A stretch of 44,584 nucleotides of DNA from Nonomuraea turkmeniaca (GTDB taxonomy: Bacteria; Actinomycetota; Actinomycetes; Streptosporangiales; Streptosporangiaceae). Location: the NCBI RefSeq assembly GCF_005889735.1, contig NZ_VCKY01000066.1, positions 1-44,584 on the forward strand, written 5' to 3'. Below the pieces are notes generated by a model. The model was given only the letters and a program-made list of their open reading frames with translations. It was not told the DNA's origin and searched no databases. Shown in pieces: positions 25,916 through 34,298 of this stretch; the stretch's first letter is position 1; each line of letters starts with the position of its first letter. Position numbers and translations under genes: made by a program.

Positions 25916-28152
25916 AGCAGGTACGCCTTTTGGATCTCGGTGCGCGCGAAGGCGTGGCCCGCGTCGCAGTCGTGGCAGTAGCCGGTCACCACGCCGTCGG
26001 CGAGGTGGAGATCCTCCATGTAGTGCTCGCGGCGCCGCCATTCGATGACGATCACTTCGCCGGTGACGGCGGCCAAGGCCAGCGCCTCGTCGGCGGTGCT
26101 CGTCTTCCCGCCCTGGAGAATCGCGGCGGCCGCGGCGGCTGGGTCGTTGCCGCGTTGGCCGGCGATGTCCACCGGGAGACGGCGGCGACGGGCGGATTCT
26201 GCCTTGATCGTCCCGTCCGCGGACATGGCGACCGGCGCGTGTCCCGACTGGCGGAGCAGCCGCAGGGTCTCCTCGGGTGGCAGGGCGCCGAGGGCGACCG
26301 TCGGGGCGACCTGGCGCAGGCTCAACTTGCGCAGCGCCCTGGCGCCGCACAACTCGGCGATGACGGCGGGATCGCTGGCGATGATCACGGACGGTGTCGC
26401 GGCGACCTTGATCGTGCCGTGCTTGCGTGCCGTGTCGGTGACGAGGTAACGCAGCGGCTGGGGGAGCGTCTTGGCGGAGAAGCGGGCGAGGCCGTCGAGC
26501 AGGGTGCCGGCGTCCGTGCCCTGGTCCAGCGCTCGCCGTATGGTCCGCTCCGAGAAGCGCCACACGCTGGCCCGGTCGCGGGACTCCAGGTCGGCGCAGG
26601 AGTTCAGGAAGGCGGCCAGCTCGGGGGCGGGGAGGCCGGGGACGATCGCGGTCAGGTCGTTCTGCAGCGTCGCGGTGGTCGACGGGGTGGGGAACAACCG
26701 GCCGAGGCCGCCGGTCCCACGGTCACGCGCCTCGGCGTCGCCCGCTTCGGCCCGGCTTCGCTCGCGCTCGTCCGCTTCCGCCGTATCCGGTTGGGGCTCG
26801 GCCGGCAGGGCGCGGCCCAGGCGGGTCAGGGCGCCGTCCGCGACGATGCCCAGCAGTTCGCCCTCGCGCAGGGCCGCGCCCACGAATGCGTCCGCCGCGT
26901 GTGCCGAGTCCGCCAACGCCCGTGTGCGCCAGCCCACCGCCGCCCGCAGCCCTGCGGCGTCCGTACCCAGCCCGGGTGACAACGTACGGAGCACGTCCAG
27001 GACCGCGCGCCGGATGCGGCCCGCCCCGCACTCGAACTCATACGGCGGTGCCAGCGGCTCCATGTGGTCCGCACAGCAGCCCACCACCCGGTACGTCGCG
27101 GCCTGCGGCAGCCGGTGCCACGCCTCGGCCAGAGCCAGCCACCTGGCGTCAGGGGCGCGCGCCAGCCAGTCGTCCACCAACGTGGTGCTGACCAGCCGTT
27201 CGTCCGACTCCGAGGCGAGCAGGTCGGCGCCGTACGCGACGTCCAGCCACAGGGCGGCCTCCTGCTCGGGCACGCCGAGCGCCTTGGAGACGCGCTTGAG
27301 CTCGCGGACGCCCACGCCGCCGGACTTCAGCTCCGTGATCGGGGCCGTCGCGGCCAGCTCCACCAGGGCCTCGACGCGGTCGATCGCCGCCAGCGCGGCG
27401 GCCACGCCGTCGGCCTCGGTACGTGGGCCGGTCGGCACGCCGGGCTGACCGGTCAGGGCCGGTTGCCAGCCGTCGCCGCGCAGCGCCAGCGCCACCTCCC
27501 TGGGCATCTCGTAGTCCCAGCCGTCGCGTGCCACGAACCCGGCGTTGACCAGGAGTTGCACGGGATGCGCCGACGACCCGTAGTACAGCTGCTCCAGGAC
27601 CGGCGGACCGGCGGCCATGGTCTTGAGCAGCTCGGCGGCCTGGCGGGGCAGACGGGCGGCCCGGGCCCGTACGGACGCGCCGTCACGCAGCAGCTCCTCG
27701 GCCTGCGTCACCAGGTCGGCCTTGCGGCCCTGAGGCTGGCCACCGAGCGCCTTGACCATAGTCTTGAGCGCCTCGGCCGTGATCTTCTTCGTGAACTCAC
27801 GCAGCGGTCGGCCCAGCCCGAACGGGTGCGCCCAGAGGCCAGGGCGGTGCGGTGAACGCACGGTGTCGCCGTCCAGCGCCATCAGGCCGTGGCCGGCCAG
27901 CGTGCCGAGCACCCCGTCGAGCCGTCCGTCCGGGTCGTGGAGCATTCCGGCCAGCTCGGCACGGGTGGTCTCGCCGCCGGCCGCCTGCACGGCCTGGCTG
28001 ACGGTGTGACAGTCGGCGTCCAGGTCGAGCAGCACGGGAACGGCCAGGTCGGGCCTGGCCAGCAGGCGTTCGAGCACCTCGAGCGAAGGGGCGGCGGCCA
28101 ACTCGGGGCGGCGGCCGAGGAGGGCGGTCAGTTCGGCGGTGGCGCGTAGCAC
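25912..28152 (-). CDS. Helicase-associated (Helicase_C_3-type) protein
   Basis: Large actinobacterial protein of 746 residues, usually annotated as helicase-associated or XPB/Ssl2-like. The N-terminal half is built of winged-helix-like and Leu/Ala-rich segments (LDGVLGTLAGHGLMALDGD, REFTKKITAEALKTMVKAL). The conserved C-terminal domain includes LQNDLTAIVPGLPAPELAAF, SVWRFSERTIRRALDQGTD, TLPQPLRYLVTDTARKHG and the final EVIVIEWRRREHYMED and AFARTEIQKAYLL. No Walker A or DExH box is present, so this is not an active helicase itself. In related genomes it neighbours an XPB-like helicase gene; none is visible here. GTG at 28152. A Glu/Arg/Ala-rich linker lies at about 450-480. Confidence 0.82.
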   Translation of the reverse strand: MLRATAELTALLGRRPELAAAPSLEVLERLLARPDLAVPVLLDLDADCHTVSQAVQAAGGETTRAELAGMLHDPDGRLDGVLGTLAGHGLMALDGDTVRSPHRPGLWAHPFGLGRPLREFTKKITAEALKTMVKALGGQPQGRKADLVTQAEELLRDGASVRARAARLPRQAAELLKTMAAGPPVLEQLYYGSSAHPVQLLVNAGFVARDGWDYEMPREVALALRGDGWQPALTGQPGVPTGPRTEADGVAAALAAIDRVEALVELAATAPITELKSGGVGVRELKRVSKALGVPEQEAALWLDVAYGADLLASESDERLVSTTLVDDWLARAPDARWLALAEAWHRLPQAATYRVVGCCADHMEPLAPPYEFECGAGRIRRAVLDVLRTLSPGLGTDAAGLRAAVGWRTRALADSAHAADAFVGAALREGELLGIVADGALTRLGRALPAEPQPDTAEADERERSRAEAGDAEARDRGTGGLGRLFPTPSTTATLQNDLTAIVPGLPAPELAAFLNSCADLESRDRASVWRFSERTIRRALDQGTDAGTLLDGLARFSAKTLPQPLRYLVTDTARKHGTIKVAATPSVIIASDPAVIAELCGARALRKLSLRQVAPTVALGALPPEETLRLLRQSGHAPVAMSADGTIKAESARRRRLPVDIAGQRGNDPAAAAAAILQGGKTSTADEALALAAVTGEVIVIEWRRREHYMEDLHLADGVVTGYCHDCDAGHAFARTEIQKAYLL

Positions 28153-28244
28153 GGCAAGAGCCTAGCGAGGCCGGTGGGTGCGCGCGGGAGGTCCGCCCAC
28201 AGCCGGGCCGCCGAACGGGCGGGCGAGCGGGGTGGTGCCCGTCT

Positions 28245-29252
28245 TCACCGTGAACGGGCCGGCGTGAGCTCGCCCGAGCCCCTGGCCATCAGCTCCACCG
28301 GCACCTTCACCCGGCGTGGCGCCGATGACGGGTTCAGCAGGAGGTCCACCGCGCTGCGGGCCAGGCGGGCCACGTCATAGCGCACGACCGTCACCCCCGG
28401 GCTGAAGACGTCCGCCAGCGCGAAGTCGTCGAACCCCACGTACGCCGGTCGCTCCGGCCGCTCTCGCACTGCCTGCAGGATGCCGATCGCGGCCCGGTTG
28501 TTGGTGGCGAAGAACGCCGTAGGCGGATCCGCCAGGTCCAGGAGCCTGGTGACCTCGCGGGACACCCGCCATGGATCGAACACCCCCCGCACCACCAGCG
28601 TCTCATCTGCGGCCACCCCGGCCGCGGCGAGCGCCGTGCGGTAGCCGGTCGCGCGATCGTGCACCGAGCTCAGCCCGTCGTCGTCGGAGATCAGTGCGAT
28701 ACGCCGGTGGCCGCCGGCCAGCAGGTGCTCGGTGGCGGCGCGGCCGCCCCGCACGTCGTCGAGGACTACGACGTCAGCCGCCTCCAGCCCCCTGGGCACA
28801 CGGTCCACGAAGACCATGCGGAGGCTCGCGTGTTCGGCCAGCCAGGCGTGGTCGGCCGCCGAGGGGACGACGATCAGCGAGTCCACGCCGCGTGCGGACA
28901 TGGACTCGATGAGCATGCGTTCCTTGTCCGGGCTCTCCTCGTACGAGCCGAACACGACCAGCGCCTCGTGCTCGGCCGCGGCCGCCTCCACGGCGGCGGC
29001 CAGACGCGAGTAGAACTCGTTGGAGATGTTCTCCATCACCAAGCCCAGCGTCAGCATGGTCGCGCCCCTGGCCAGGCGGGCGGCGGCCTCGTTGCGGCGG
29101 TAGCCGAGCGCGCTGATGGCCGCCTGGACCCGTTGCTGCAGCGACGCCCGGACGTGCGGCTCCTGGTTGACGACCCGGGAGACGGTCTTGAGGCTCACCC
29201 CCGCGTGCCGGGCCACGTCCGCCATGGTCGGCTTGCGAGTGTTGGCTGTCAT
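28245..29252 (-). CDS. LacI-family transcriptional regulator
   Basis: Sugar-responsive repressor of 335 residues. The helix-turn-helix is TMADVARHAGVSLKTVSRVV (about residues 9-28), with the hinge helix EAAARLARG. The periplasmic-binding-like core follows, including LGLVMENISNEFYSRLAAA, TEHLLAGGHRRIALIS and PTAFFATNNRAAIGILQAV. It acts in the cytosol on operators near carbohydrate genes; the palindrome at 30433-30444 before the first importer is the best candidate target. ATG at 29252 has a G-rich run upstream. It is divergent from the PLP enzyme gene with only 11 bp between starts, so their promoters must lie inside each other's coding sequence. Confidence 0.94.
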   Translation of the reverse strand: MTANTRKPTMADVARHAGVSLKTVSRVVNQEPHVRASLQQRVQAAISALGYRRNEAAARLARGATMLTLGLVMENISNEFYSRLAAAVEAAAAEHEALVVFGSYEESPDKERMLIESMSARGVDSLIVVPSAADHAWLAEHASLRMVFVDRVPRGLEAADVVVLDDVRGGRAATEHLLAGGHRRIALISDDDGLSSVHDRATGYRTALAAAGVAADETLVVRGVFDPWRVSREVTRLLDLADPPTAFFATNNRAAIGILQAVRERPERPAYVGFDDFALADVFSPGVTVVRYDVARLARSAVDLLLNPSSAPRRVKVPVELMARGSGELTPARSR

Positions 29253-29263
29253 ACGCTGCCCCC

Positions 29264-30430
29264 ATGGATGATGACGAATGGATCTGTGGCCGGTTGGGCG
29301 AGGACGAGCCTTGGGTGCTGGGCGCGGTCAACCCGCCGGTGTTCGAGAACTCGCTGTTCACGTTCGCGACCGCGCAGGAGCTGGGCGAGGCGGTCAGGAA
29401 CGAGGACGAGAGGTACGTCTACTGGCGGGGGACCAACCCGACGGTTGATCTCGCCCAGCGTAAGCTGGCCGCGCTGGAGCGGGGAGAGCGCGCCAAATGT
29501 TTCGGCTCCGGGATGGGCGCCATCTCGGCGACGATCTCGTCGCTCGTGTCGGCCGGCGACCATGTGCTGGTGCTGGGCGCCGTGTACGGGCCGACCACGC
29601 AGTTCCTGCGTTACCTGGAGAAGTTCGGCGTCACGCATACGCACGTCGGCGACCTGGCGGGGGGTGACAGCGCTATCACGGCGGACACGCGCCTACTCTA
29701 CTTCGAGTCCCCCTCCTACATGGCCTACGCGGTCGTCGACATCGCCGAGGTGACCGGGTGGGCGCGGGAGCGCGGGCTGGTGACGGTGATGGACAACACC
29801 TGGTCCACGCCGATCTTCCAGAAGCCGCTGACGATGGGCGTCGACCTGGTCGTGCACTCGTTGTCGAAGTACATCGGGGGGCACAGCGATCTCGTGGGCG
29901 GGGTGGTCGTGGGTCCTTCGCGGCTGATCCGGCCGTTGGCGCTGACCGAGTATCAGCTCTATGGCGCCGCGATGTCGCCGCACGACGCGGCCAAGGTGAT
30001 CAAGGGATTGCGCACGCTGCCCGTGCGGATGGCGGCCCATCAGGAGCGGGGGCTGGCGGTCGCCGACTTCCTGGCGGATCACCCGGCTGTGCGGGCGGTC
30101 AACCATCCGGGATTGCCGTCGCATCCAGGGCATGCGACCGCGAAAAGGCAGATGTCGGGGTTCTCCAGCCTGTTCAGCATCGAGCTGGCGACCGAATCAC
30201 GGGAAGAGGTCGCGATTTTTCTTGATAAATTGCGGCATTTCAGGATCGGCGTGTCCTGGGGTGGCTTCGAGAGCCTGGTCAACGCACCCGCCCTGTCCAC
30301 CGAAGAGAGCGTGCGGGCCACCATGGGCATCCCGGTCGGCCTCGTCCGCCTCTCGGTCGGCCTGGAGCCCGCGGACACTTTGATCAAGGACCTCGGTCTA
30401 GCGCTGGAAGGCGTCGGTCGCCTAGCGTGA
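29264..30430 (+). CDS. Cys/Met-metabolism PLP enzyme (cystathionine beta-lyase-like)
   Basis: Fold-type I PLP enzyme of 388 residues that works on sulfur amino acids: cystathionine beta-lyase, gamma-synthase or methionine gamma-lyase class. Family marks: VYWRGTNPTVDLAQRKLAAL, CFGSGMGAISATI, VLGAVYGPT, TVMDNTWSTPIFQKPLTMG and the Schiff-base Lys in HSLSKYIGGHSDLVGG. The C-terminal part has QMSGFSSLFSIEL and FRIGVSWGGFESLVNAPA, followed by VGLVRLSVGLEP. ATG at 29264 has no SD, so a leaderless transcript is possible. It sits between a LacI regulator and a sugar importer, an odd place for sulfur metabolism. The exact reaction cannot be told from sequence alone. Confidence 0.92.
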   Translation: MDDDEWICGRLGEDEPWVLGAVNPPVFENSLFTFATAQELGEAVRNEDERYVYWRGTNPTVDLAQRKLAALERGERAKCFGSGMGAISATISSLVSAGDHVLVLGAVYGPTTQFLRYLEKFGVTHTHVGDLAGGDSAITADTRLLYFESPSYMAYAVVDIAEVTGWARERGLVTVMDNTWSTPIFQKPLTMGVDLVVHSLSKYIGGHSDLVGGVVVGPSRLIRPLALTEYQLYGAAMSPHDAAKVIKGLRTLPVRMAAHQERGLAVADFLADHPAVRAVNHPGLPSHPGHATAKRQMSGFSSLFSIELATESREEVAIFLDKLRHFRIGVSWGGFESLVNAPALSTEESVRATMGIPVGLVRLSVGLEPADTLIKDLGLALEGVGRLA

Positions 30431-30444
30431 TTGACAGCGCTGTC
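30431..30444 (+). promoter_or_regulatory. LacI-type operator overlapping a -35-like box
   Basis: GACAGCGCTGTC (30433-30444) is a perfect 12-bp palindrome with the central CG expected of LacI-family operators. It overlaps TTGACA (30431-30436), a consensus -35 hexamer, directly after the stop of the PLP enzyme gene and 37 bp before the importer's first gene. No convincing -10 box was found at 16-19 nt. Confidence 0.6.
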
Positions 30445-30481
30445 CGAACCGGCGCTGCCTGAAACACGCGGGAGGCTCCCC

Positions 30482-31738
30482 ATGAAAAAGCCCCTCCTGG
30501 CGGCCGCGGTCGCCACCACGCTGGTGCTCGCGGGTTGCGGCTCCGGCTCGTCGTCCTCGGGAGAGGTACGGCTCCGCATGATCGAGAGCCTGACCAGCCC
30601 CGAACGTACGAAGCTCATCAAGACCCTCATCGCCGGCTTCGAGAAGGCCAACCCGGGCGTCACGGTCGAGCTCGTCTCGCCGCCGCTCGACAGCGCCGAC
30701 CAGAAGATCACCCAGATCCTGCAGACCAAGAAGGACCTGGACGTGCTGGAAGTACGCGACCACACGGCCAAGTCCTTCTCCAACAACGGCTGGCTGGCCG
30801 AGCTGCCCACCACCGAGTGGCCCGGCTGGTCGGACCTGACCGAGCTGGCCCAGAAGAAGGCCGTCGAGGTCGGGGGCAAGGCGTACCTGATCCCGTACGG
30901 CTTCTACCAACGCACGCTGTTCTACCGTACGGACTTCGGCATGGCCCAGCCCCCGACGACCTGGGAGGAGCTCTACGAGGCCGGCAAGAAGATGACCTCG
31001 GGCGACCGGTACGGCTACTCCTTCAGGGGCGGCAAGGGCGGCGCGGACTACGCGGTGATGATGATCAGCGCGTACAACGGCGAGGCCCTGAACCCCGAGA
31101 AGTCCTTCTATCTGAAGGACAAGCGCACGATCTTCTCCACCCCCGAGGCCGCCCAGGCCATGGAGCTCTACGTCAAGATCTTCAAGGAGGCGTCGCCGCC
31201 CGACTCGGTGTCCTGGGGCTACCCCGAGATGGTCCAGGGCTTCACCTCGGGCGTCACCGGCATGCTCATCCAGGACCCGGAAGTGATCAAGACGGTCGAG
31301 GACAGCGGCGTCACCGCCTGGTCCACCACCCCCATCCCCAAGGGCCCCACCGGGTACGCCTTCCAGCCCGTCGGCTACGCCGGCTGGGGCGCCACCTCCT
31401 TCACCAAGCACCCCAAGGAGGCGGTGAAGCTGGTGCAGTTCCTGTCGGAGGCCAAGCAGAGCATCGCCTTCGCCAAGGGCAACTCGCTCATCCCGATCTC
31501 CAAGCAGGCGCAGAACGACCCGCAGTTCTCGCAGGGCGCGTGGAAGGCGTACCTGCAGGCGCAGCAGGACCCCAAGCAGGTGACCACGATCAGGCCGGTG
31601 GACTACCCGGGCTGGAGCCAGTTCGGCGTCGACTCCGACCGCGACGTGCAGGCCCTGCTCACCGGCAAGAAGACCGTCGCCGAAGTGCTCAAGTCGTGGG
31701 ACGCCTTCTGGATTGACCAGGCCAAGAAGGTGTCGTGA
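30482..31738 (+). CDS. Sugar ABC transporter substrate-binding lipoprotein
   Basis: Extracellular solute receptor of a CUT1 carbohydrate importer, lipid-anchored on the outer face of the membrane. The lipobox LVLAGC gives lipidated Cys19. The mature protein is a family 1 binding protein: EVRLRMIESLTSPERTKLIK, FEKANPGVTVELVSPPL, LDVLEVRDHTAKSFSNNGWL, YLIPYGFYQRTLFYRTDFGM and WGATSFTKHPKEAVKLVQFL. ATG at 30482 with GGGAGG upstream gives 418 residues; an in-frame TTG at 30431 would lengthen the signal region without support. First of three genes with two permeases; no ATPase is encoded, so a shared MsiK/UgpC-like ATPase is expected elsewhere. Confidence 0.94.
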   Translation: MKKPLLAAAVATTLVLAGCGSGSSSSGEVRLRMIESLTSPERTKLIKTLIAGFEKANPGVTVELVSPPLDSADQKITQILQTKKDLDVLEVRDHTAKSFSNNGWLAELPTTEWPGWSDLTELAQKKAVEVGGKAYLIPYGFYQRTLFYRTDFGMAQPPTTWEELYEAGKKMTSGDRYGYSFRGGKGGADYAVMMISAYNGEALNPEKSFYLKDKRTIFSTPEAAQAMELYVKIFKEASPPDSVSWGYPEMVQGFTSGVTGMLIQDPEVIKTVEDSGVTAWSTTPIPKGPTGYAFQPVGYAGWGATSFTKHPKEAVKLVQFLSEAKQSIAFAKGNSLIPISKQAQNDPQFSQGAWKAYLQAQQDPKQVTTIRPVDYPGWSQFGVDSDRDVQALLTGKKTVAEVLKSWDAFWIDQAKKVS

Positions 31739-32619
31739 GGACGTTCAGCGTTCGGCGGGCCAGGTTCATCGCGCTGTGCCTGCTGCCCGGCGTGGTGTTC
31801 GTGGCGCTGTTCACGTACTACCCGGTGATCCGCGGCGCGGTGATGGCCTTCCAGCGGTACAACCTGTTCGACCTCACCTCGACGCCCTTCGTCGGCCTGG
31901 AGAACTTCCGTGCCGTGCTGGGCGAGGACCGGTTCTGGACGGCGCTGCGGAACACCGGCACGTGGGTGGCCGTGTCGCTGTTCTTCCAGTTCTTCCTGGG
32001 GTTCGGGCTGGCGCTGCTGCTGCGGCGGCACTTCCGGGGGCGTGGCCTCTACCAGGCGTGGGTGTTCTTCCCGTGGGCCATGTCGGGGTTCCTCATCGGG
32101 TTGTTGTGGCGGTGGATGTTCAACGGGCAGTTCGGGGTGATCAACGACCTGCTGCTCAAGACGGGGATCATCGACCAGCGCATCGGCTTCCTGGCCACGC
32201 CGGGGTGGGCGATGACGTCGGTGATCGTGGCCAACGTCTGGTACGGCGTGACGTTCTTCGCCATCATGATCATGGCCGCGCTGCAGTCGGTCCCGAAGGA
32301 GCTGTACGAGGCGGCTTCCGTGGACGGGGCCTCGCGGCTGCGGCAGTTCTGGCACGTGACGTTGCCGCACATCAGGCCCACGCTGGCGTTGATCGTGTTG
32401 CTGCGGATCATCTGGATCCTGAATTTTCCGGATCTCATCTATTCGATGACCGGCGGCGGCCCCGCCGGCAGCACCGACATCATCACGACCTTCCTCATCC
32501 AGCAGGTCATCGGCGGTGACTACGGCCGGGCAGGCGCGGTCGGCCTGCTGATCCTCGGCCTGCTCCTGTCCTTCAGCGTCTTCTACCTCAACGCCACGAG
32601 ATTCGAGAAGGCCCGATGA
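31735..32619 (+). CDS. Sugar ABC transporter permease (MalF/UgpA type)
   Basis: First membrane permease of the importer, 294 residues, six spans. The cytosolic EAA loop that touches the ATPase is EAASVDGASRLRQFWHVTLP, at about residues 197-216. The N-terminal segment LLPGVVFVALFTYYPVIRGA is the usual MalF-type start, and TLALIVLLRIIWILNFPDLI and GPAGSTDIITTFLIQQV mark the C-terminal half. GTG at 31735 overlaps the binding-protein stop by 4 bp, and its stop overlaps the next permease. Works with the neighbours as one importer. Confidence 0.94.
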   Translation: MRTFSVRRARFIALCLLPGVVFVALFTYYPVIRGAVMAFQRYNLFDLTSTPFVGLENFRAVLGEDRFWTALRNTGTWVAVSLFFQFFLGFGLALLLRRHFRGRGLYQAWVFFPWAMSGFLIGLLWRWMFNGQFGVINDLLLKTGIIDQRIGFLATPGWAMTSVIVANVWYGVTFFAIMIMAALQSVPKELYEAASVDGASRLRQFWHVTLPHIRPTLALIVLLRIIWILNFPDLIYSMTGGGPAGSTDIITTFLIQQVIGGDYGRAGAVGLLILGLLLSFSVFYLNATRFEKAR

Positions 32620-33440
32620 GACGTGTCGCGACGGTCGCCAAGGTAGTCGTCTTGACCGCTTGGCTGCTGATCACCCTGTTCCCCCTGTACTGGATCGTCG
32701 TCACCTCGCTCAAGCCCAAGCCCGAGATCTTCTCGGTGCCGCTCAAGTACTGGCCGGGCACGGTGACGTTCGAGCACTACGCGGACCTGTTCTCTTTCGC
32801 CGACTTCGGCGCGTACCTCCTCAACAGCCTCATGGTCTCCCTCGTCGCGGCCGGGTCGGTGACGGCCATCGGGGTGCTCGGCGGCTACACCCTGGCCCGT
32901 TTCGCCTTCCCCGGTCGCGGCGTGCTGATGCTGGCGTTCCTGGTCACCCAGATGATCCCGCTGTTCATCGCGCTCGGCCCGCTCTACCTGCTGATGTCCG
33001 ACCTGGACCTGCTCAACCGGCTCGCCGGGCTCATGCTCGTGTACGTCGCCATGCTGGTGCCGTTCGCCACGATCATCATGCGCGGCTTCTACGAGCGGGT
33101 GCCGGTCGCGCTGGAGGAGGCGGCCCAGGTGGACGGGGCGTCGCGGCTGGTGGCGATGGTGCGGGTGGTGATCCCGGTCATGTTGCCGGGCATCGCGGCG
33201 ACGTTCATCTTCGCGTTCGTGCAGTGCTGGAACGAGTTGTTCCTGGCGATCACGTTCATCGACAGCGAGGACGCCAAGACGATCCCGGTGGCCATGAACT
33301 CCTTCATCACCCAGTACGACATCGACTGGGGCTCCATGGCCGCCGCCACCGTGGTGTCCGTCGTGCCCACGCTCGTGCTGTTCGCCGCCATCCGCCGCTA
33401 CATCGTCGAAGGGCTGACGGCGGGGGCGGTCAAGGGCTGA
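32616..33440 (+). CDS. Sugar ABC transporter permease (MalG type)
   Basis: Second permease of the importer, 274 residues with six spans. N-terminal LLITLFPLYWIVVTSLKPKP and the following PEIFSVPLKYWPGTVTFEHY are classic MalG-type features. The EAA loop is EEAAQVDGASRLVAMVRVVI, and FIFAFVQCWNELFLAITFI precedes the last spans. ATG at 32616 overlaps the previous stop by ATGA. The C-terminus GLTAGAVKG overlaps by 11 bp with the end of the oppositely read PL7-like gene. Confidence 0.94.
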   Translation: MRRVATVAKVVVLTAWLLITLFPLYWIVVTSLKPKPEIFSVPLKYWPGTVTFEHYADLFSFADFGAYLLNSLMVSLVAAGSVTAIGVLGGYTLARFAFPGRGVLMLAFLVTQMIPLFIALGPLYLLMSDLDLLNRLAGLMLVYVAMLVPFATIIMRGFYERVPVALEEAAQVDGASRLVAMVRVVIPVMLPGIAATFIFAFVQCWNELFLAITFIDSEDAKTIPVAMNSFITQYDIDWGSMAAATVVSVVPTLVLFAAIRRYIVEGLTAGAVKG

Positions 33441-34071
33441 CCCAGTAGCGGATGTCGCGGAAGCGGGACTCCGCCCGGCCTTCGCCGTGGTGGTAGACGC
33501 CGTTCTTGAAGTGGCGGGTGGCCGGGCCGCGGTCGGAGACGGTGGCCACGTGCTGGTCGTCGACGTAGACGTCGATCTTCCCTGCGGTGGCGTCGTGCGC
33601 GACCCTCAGGTTCCACCACTTGTTGTAGGCGTTCGTCTTGAGCACGGTCCCGGTGTAGATCTTGATGGTGCCGCCGTTCTGGTTGTAGGCGTTGACCATG
33701 AAGTCCGTGGCGGGTGTGCCGGACGGGCGCCTTATCCGCAGGATCTGCATGATGGTGGCGCCGTCGGTGCTCGCGGGGACGTACACGTCGGCTTCCCACA
33801 TGTGGCGGCCGGTCGCGTACTCCTGCAACCAGCGCATCTCCGTGCGGGGGTCCGTCTCCGAGCCCTGCGACATGGGCTCGTCGCTCGAGTAGACCCACAT
33901 GCGGTGGGTGCCCGTGGCCGAGTCGTACGCGTACCGCTGGCTCAGGCTGAGGTTCCAGGGTTTCTGCATGTTGTAGGTGAAGTTCACCTGCCGCCATTCG
34001 GCGGCGTGGGCCGGACTGGCGGCCAGCAGGATCGTGATGGCGGCGACGGCCATCGTGCGCGGTAACGGCAT
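33430..34071 (-). CDS. Secreted PL7-like polysaccharide lyase or binding protein
   Basis: Exported beta-jelly-roll protein of 213 residues, probably acting on an extracellular polysaccharide. Signal peptide MPLPRTMAVAAITILLAASP with cleavage near AHA-AEW. It shows features of alginate-lyase-2/PL7 proteins: RTEMR at 76-80, QIL at 109-111 where active PL7 enzymes have QIH or QVH, and HFKNGVYHH near the C-terminus, similar to YFKAGVY. Loss of the catalytic His of QIH makes true lyase activity on alginate doubtful; a related PL family or a different uronan is possible. ATG at 34071 has no SD. It is divergent from the GH95-like gene, sharing a 227-bp promoter region. Confidence 0.65.
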   Translation of the reverse strand: MPLPRTMAVAAITILLAASPAHAAEWRQVNFTYNMQKPWNLSLSQRYAYDSATGTHRMWVYSSDEPMSQGSETDPRTEMRWLQEYATGRHMWEADVYVPASTDGATIMQILRIRRPSGTPATDFMVNAYNQNGGTIKIYTGTVLKTNAYNKWWNLRVAHDATAGKIDVYVDDQHVATVSDRGPATRHFKNGVYHHGEGRAESRFRDIRYWVSP

Positions 34072-34193
34072 GGGTGTTTTGTACCGGCGCCGCGCCGCGA
34101 TGTCCAGATGCATCCGATGATTCGGCCACCACGCAACGGTGGAGATCGTCGTCCAGAAGACATCTCGAATGCCATTTCCGCAGGTTGACCGGG

Positions 34194-34208
34194 CAAGAAG
34201 GTTTCTTG
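34194..34208. repeat. Short perfect inverted repeat in divergent promoter region
   Basis: CAAGAA (34194-34199), GGT spacer, TTCTTG (34203-34208). It lies between the PL7-like and GH95-like genes, about 28 bp upstream of the candidate -35 box for GH95, a usual place for an activator or repressor site. Confidence 0.4.
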
Positions 34209-34235
34209 AAGGTTGATGGACGAGCACAAGATCCC

Positions 34236-34264
34236 TTGACGGCGGTGAATCTATGTGTCATACA
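34236..34264 (+). promoter_or_regulatory. Promoter candidate for the GH95-like gene
   Basis: TTGACG (34236-34241), a 17-nt spacer and CATACA (34259-34264). The expected start near 34271 leaves a leader of about 28 nt that includes the GGAG ribosome binding site at 34288-34291 before ATG 34299. The -10 box is weak. Confidence 0.45.
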
Positions 34265-34298
34265 GGCGAAAGATCCGATCTCTTTCTGGAGAATCCTG

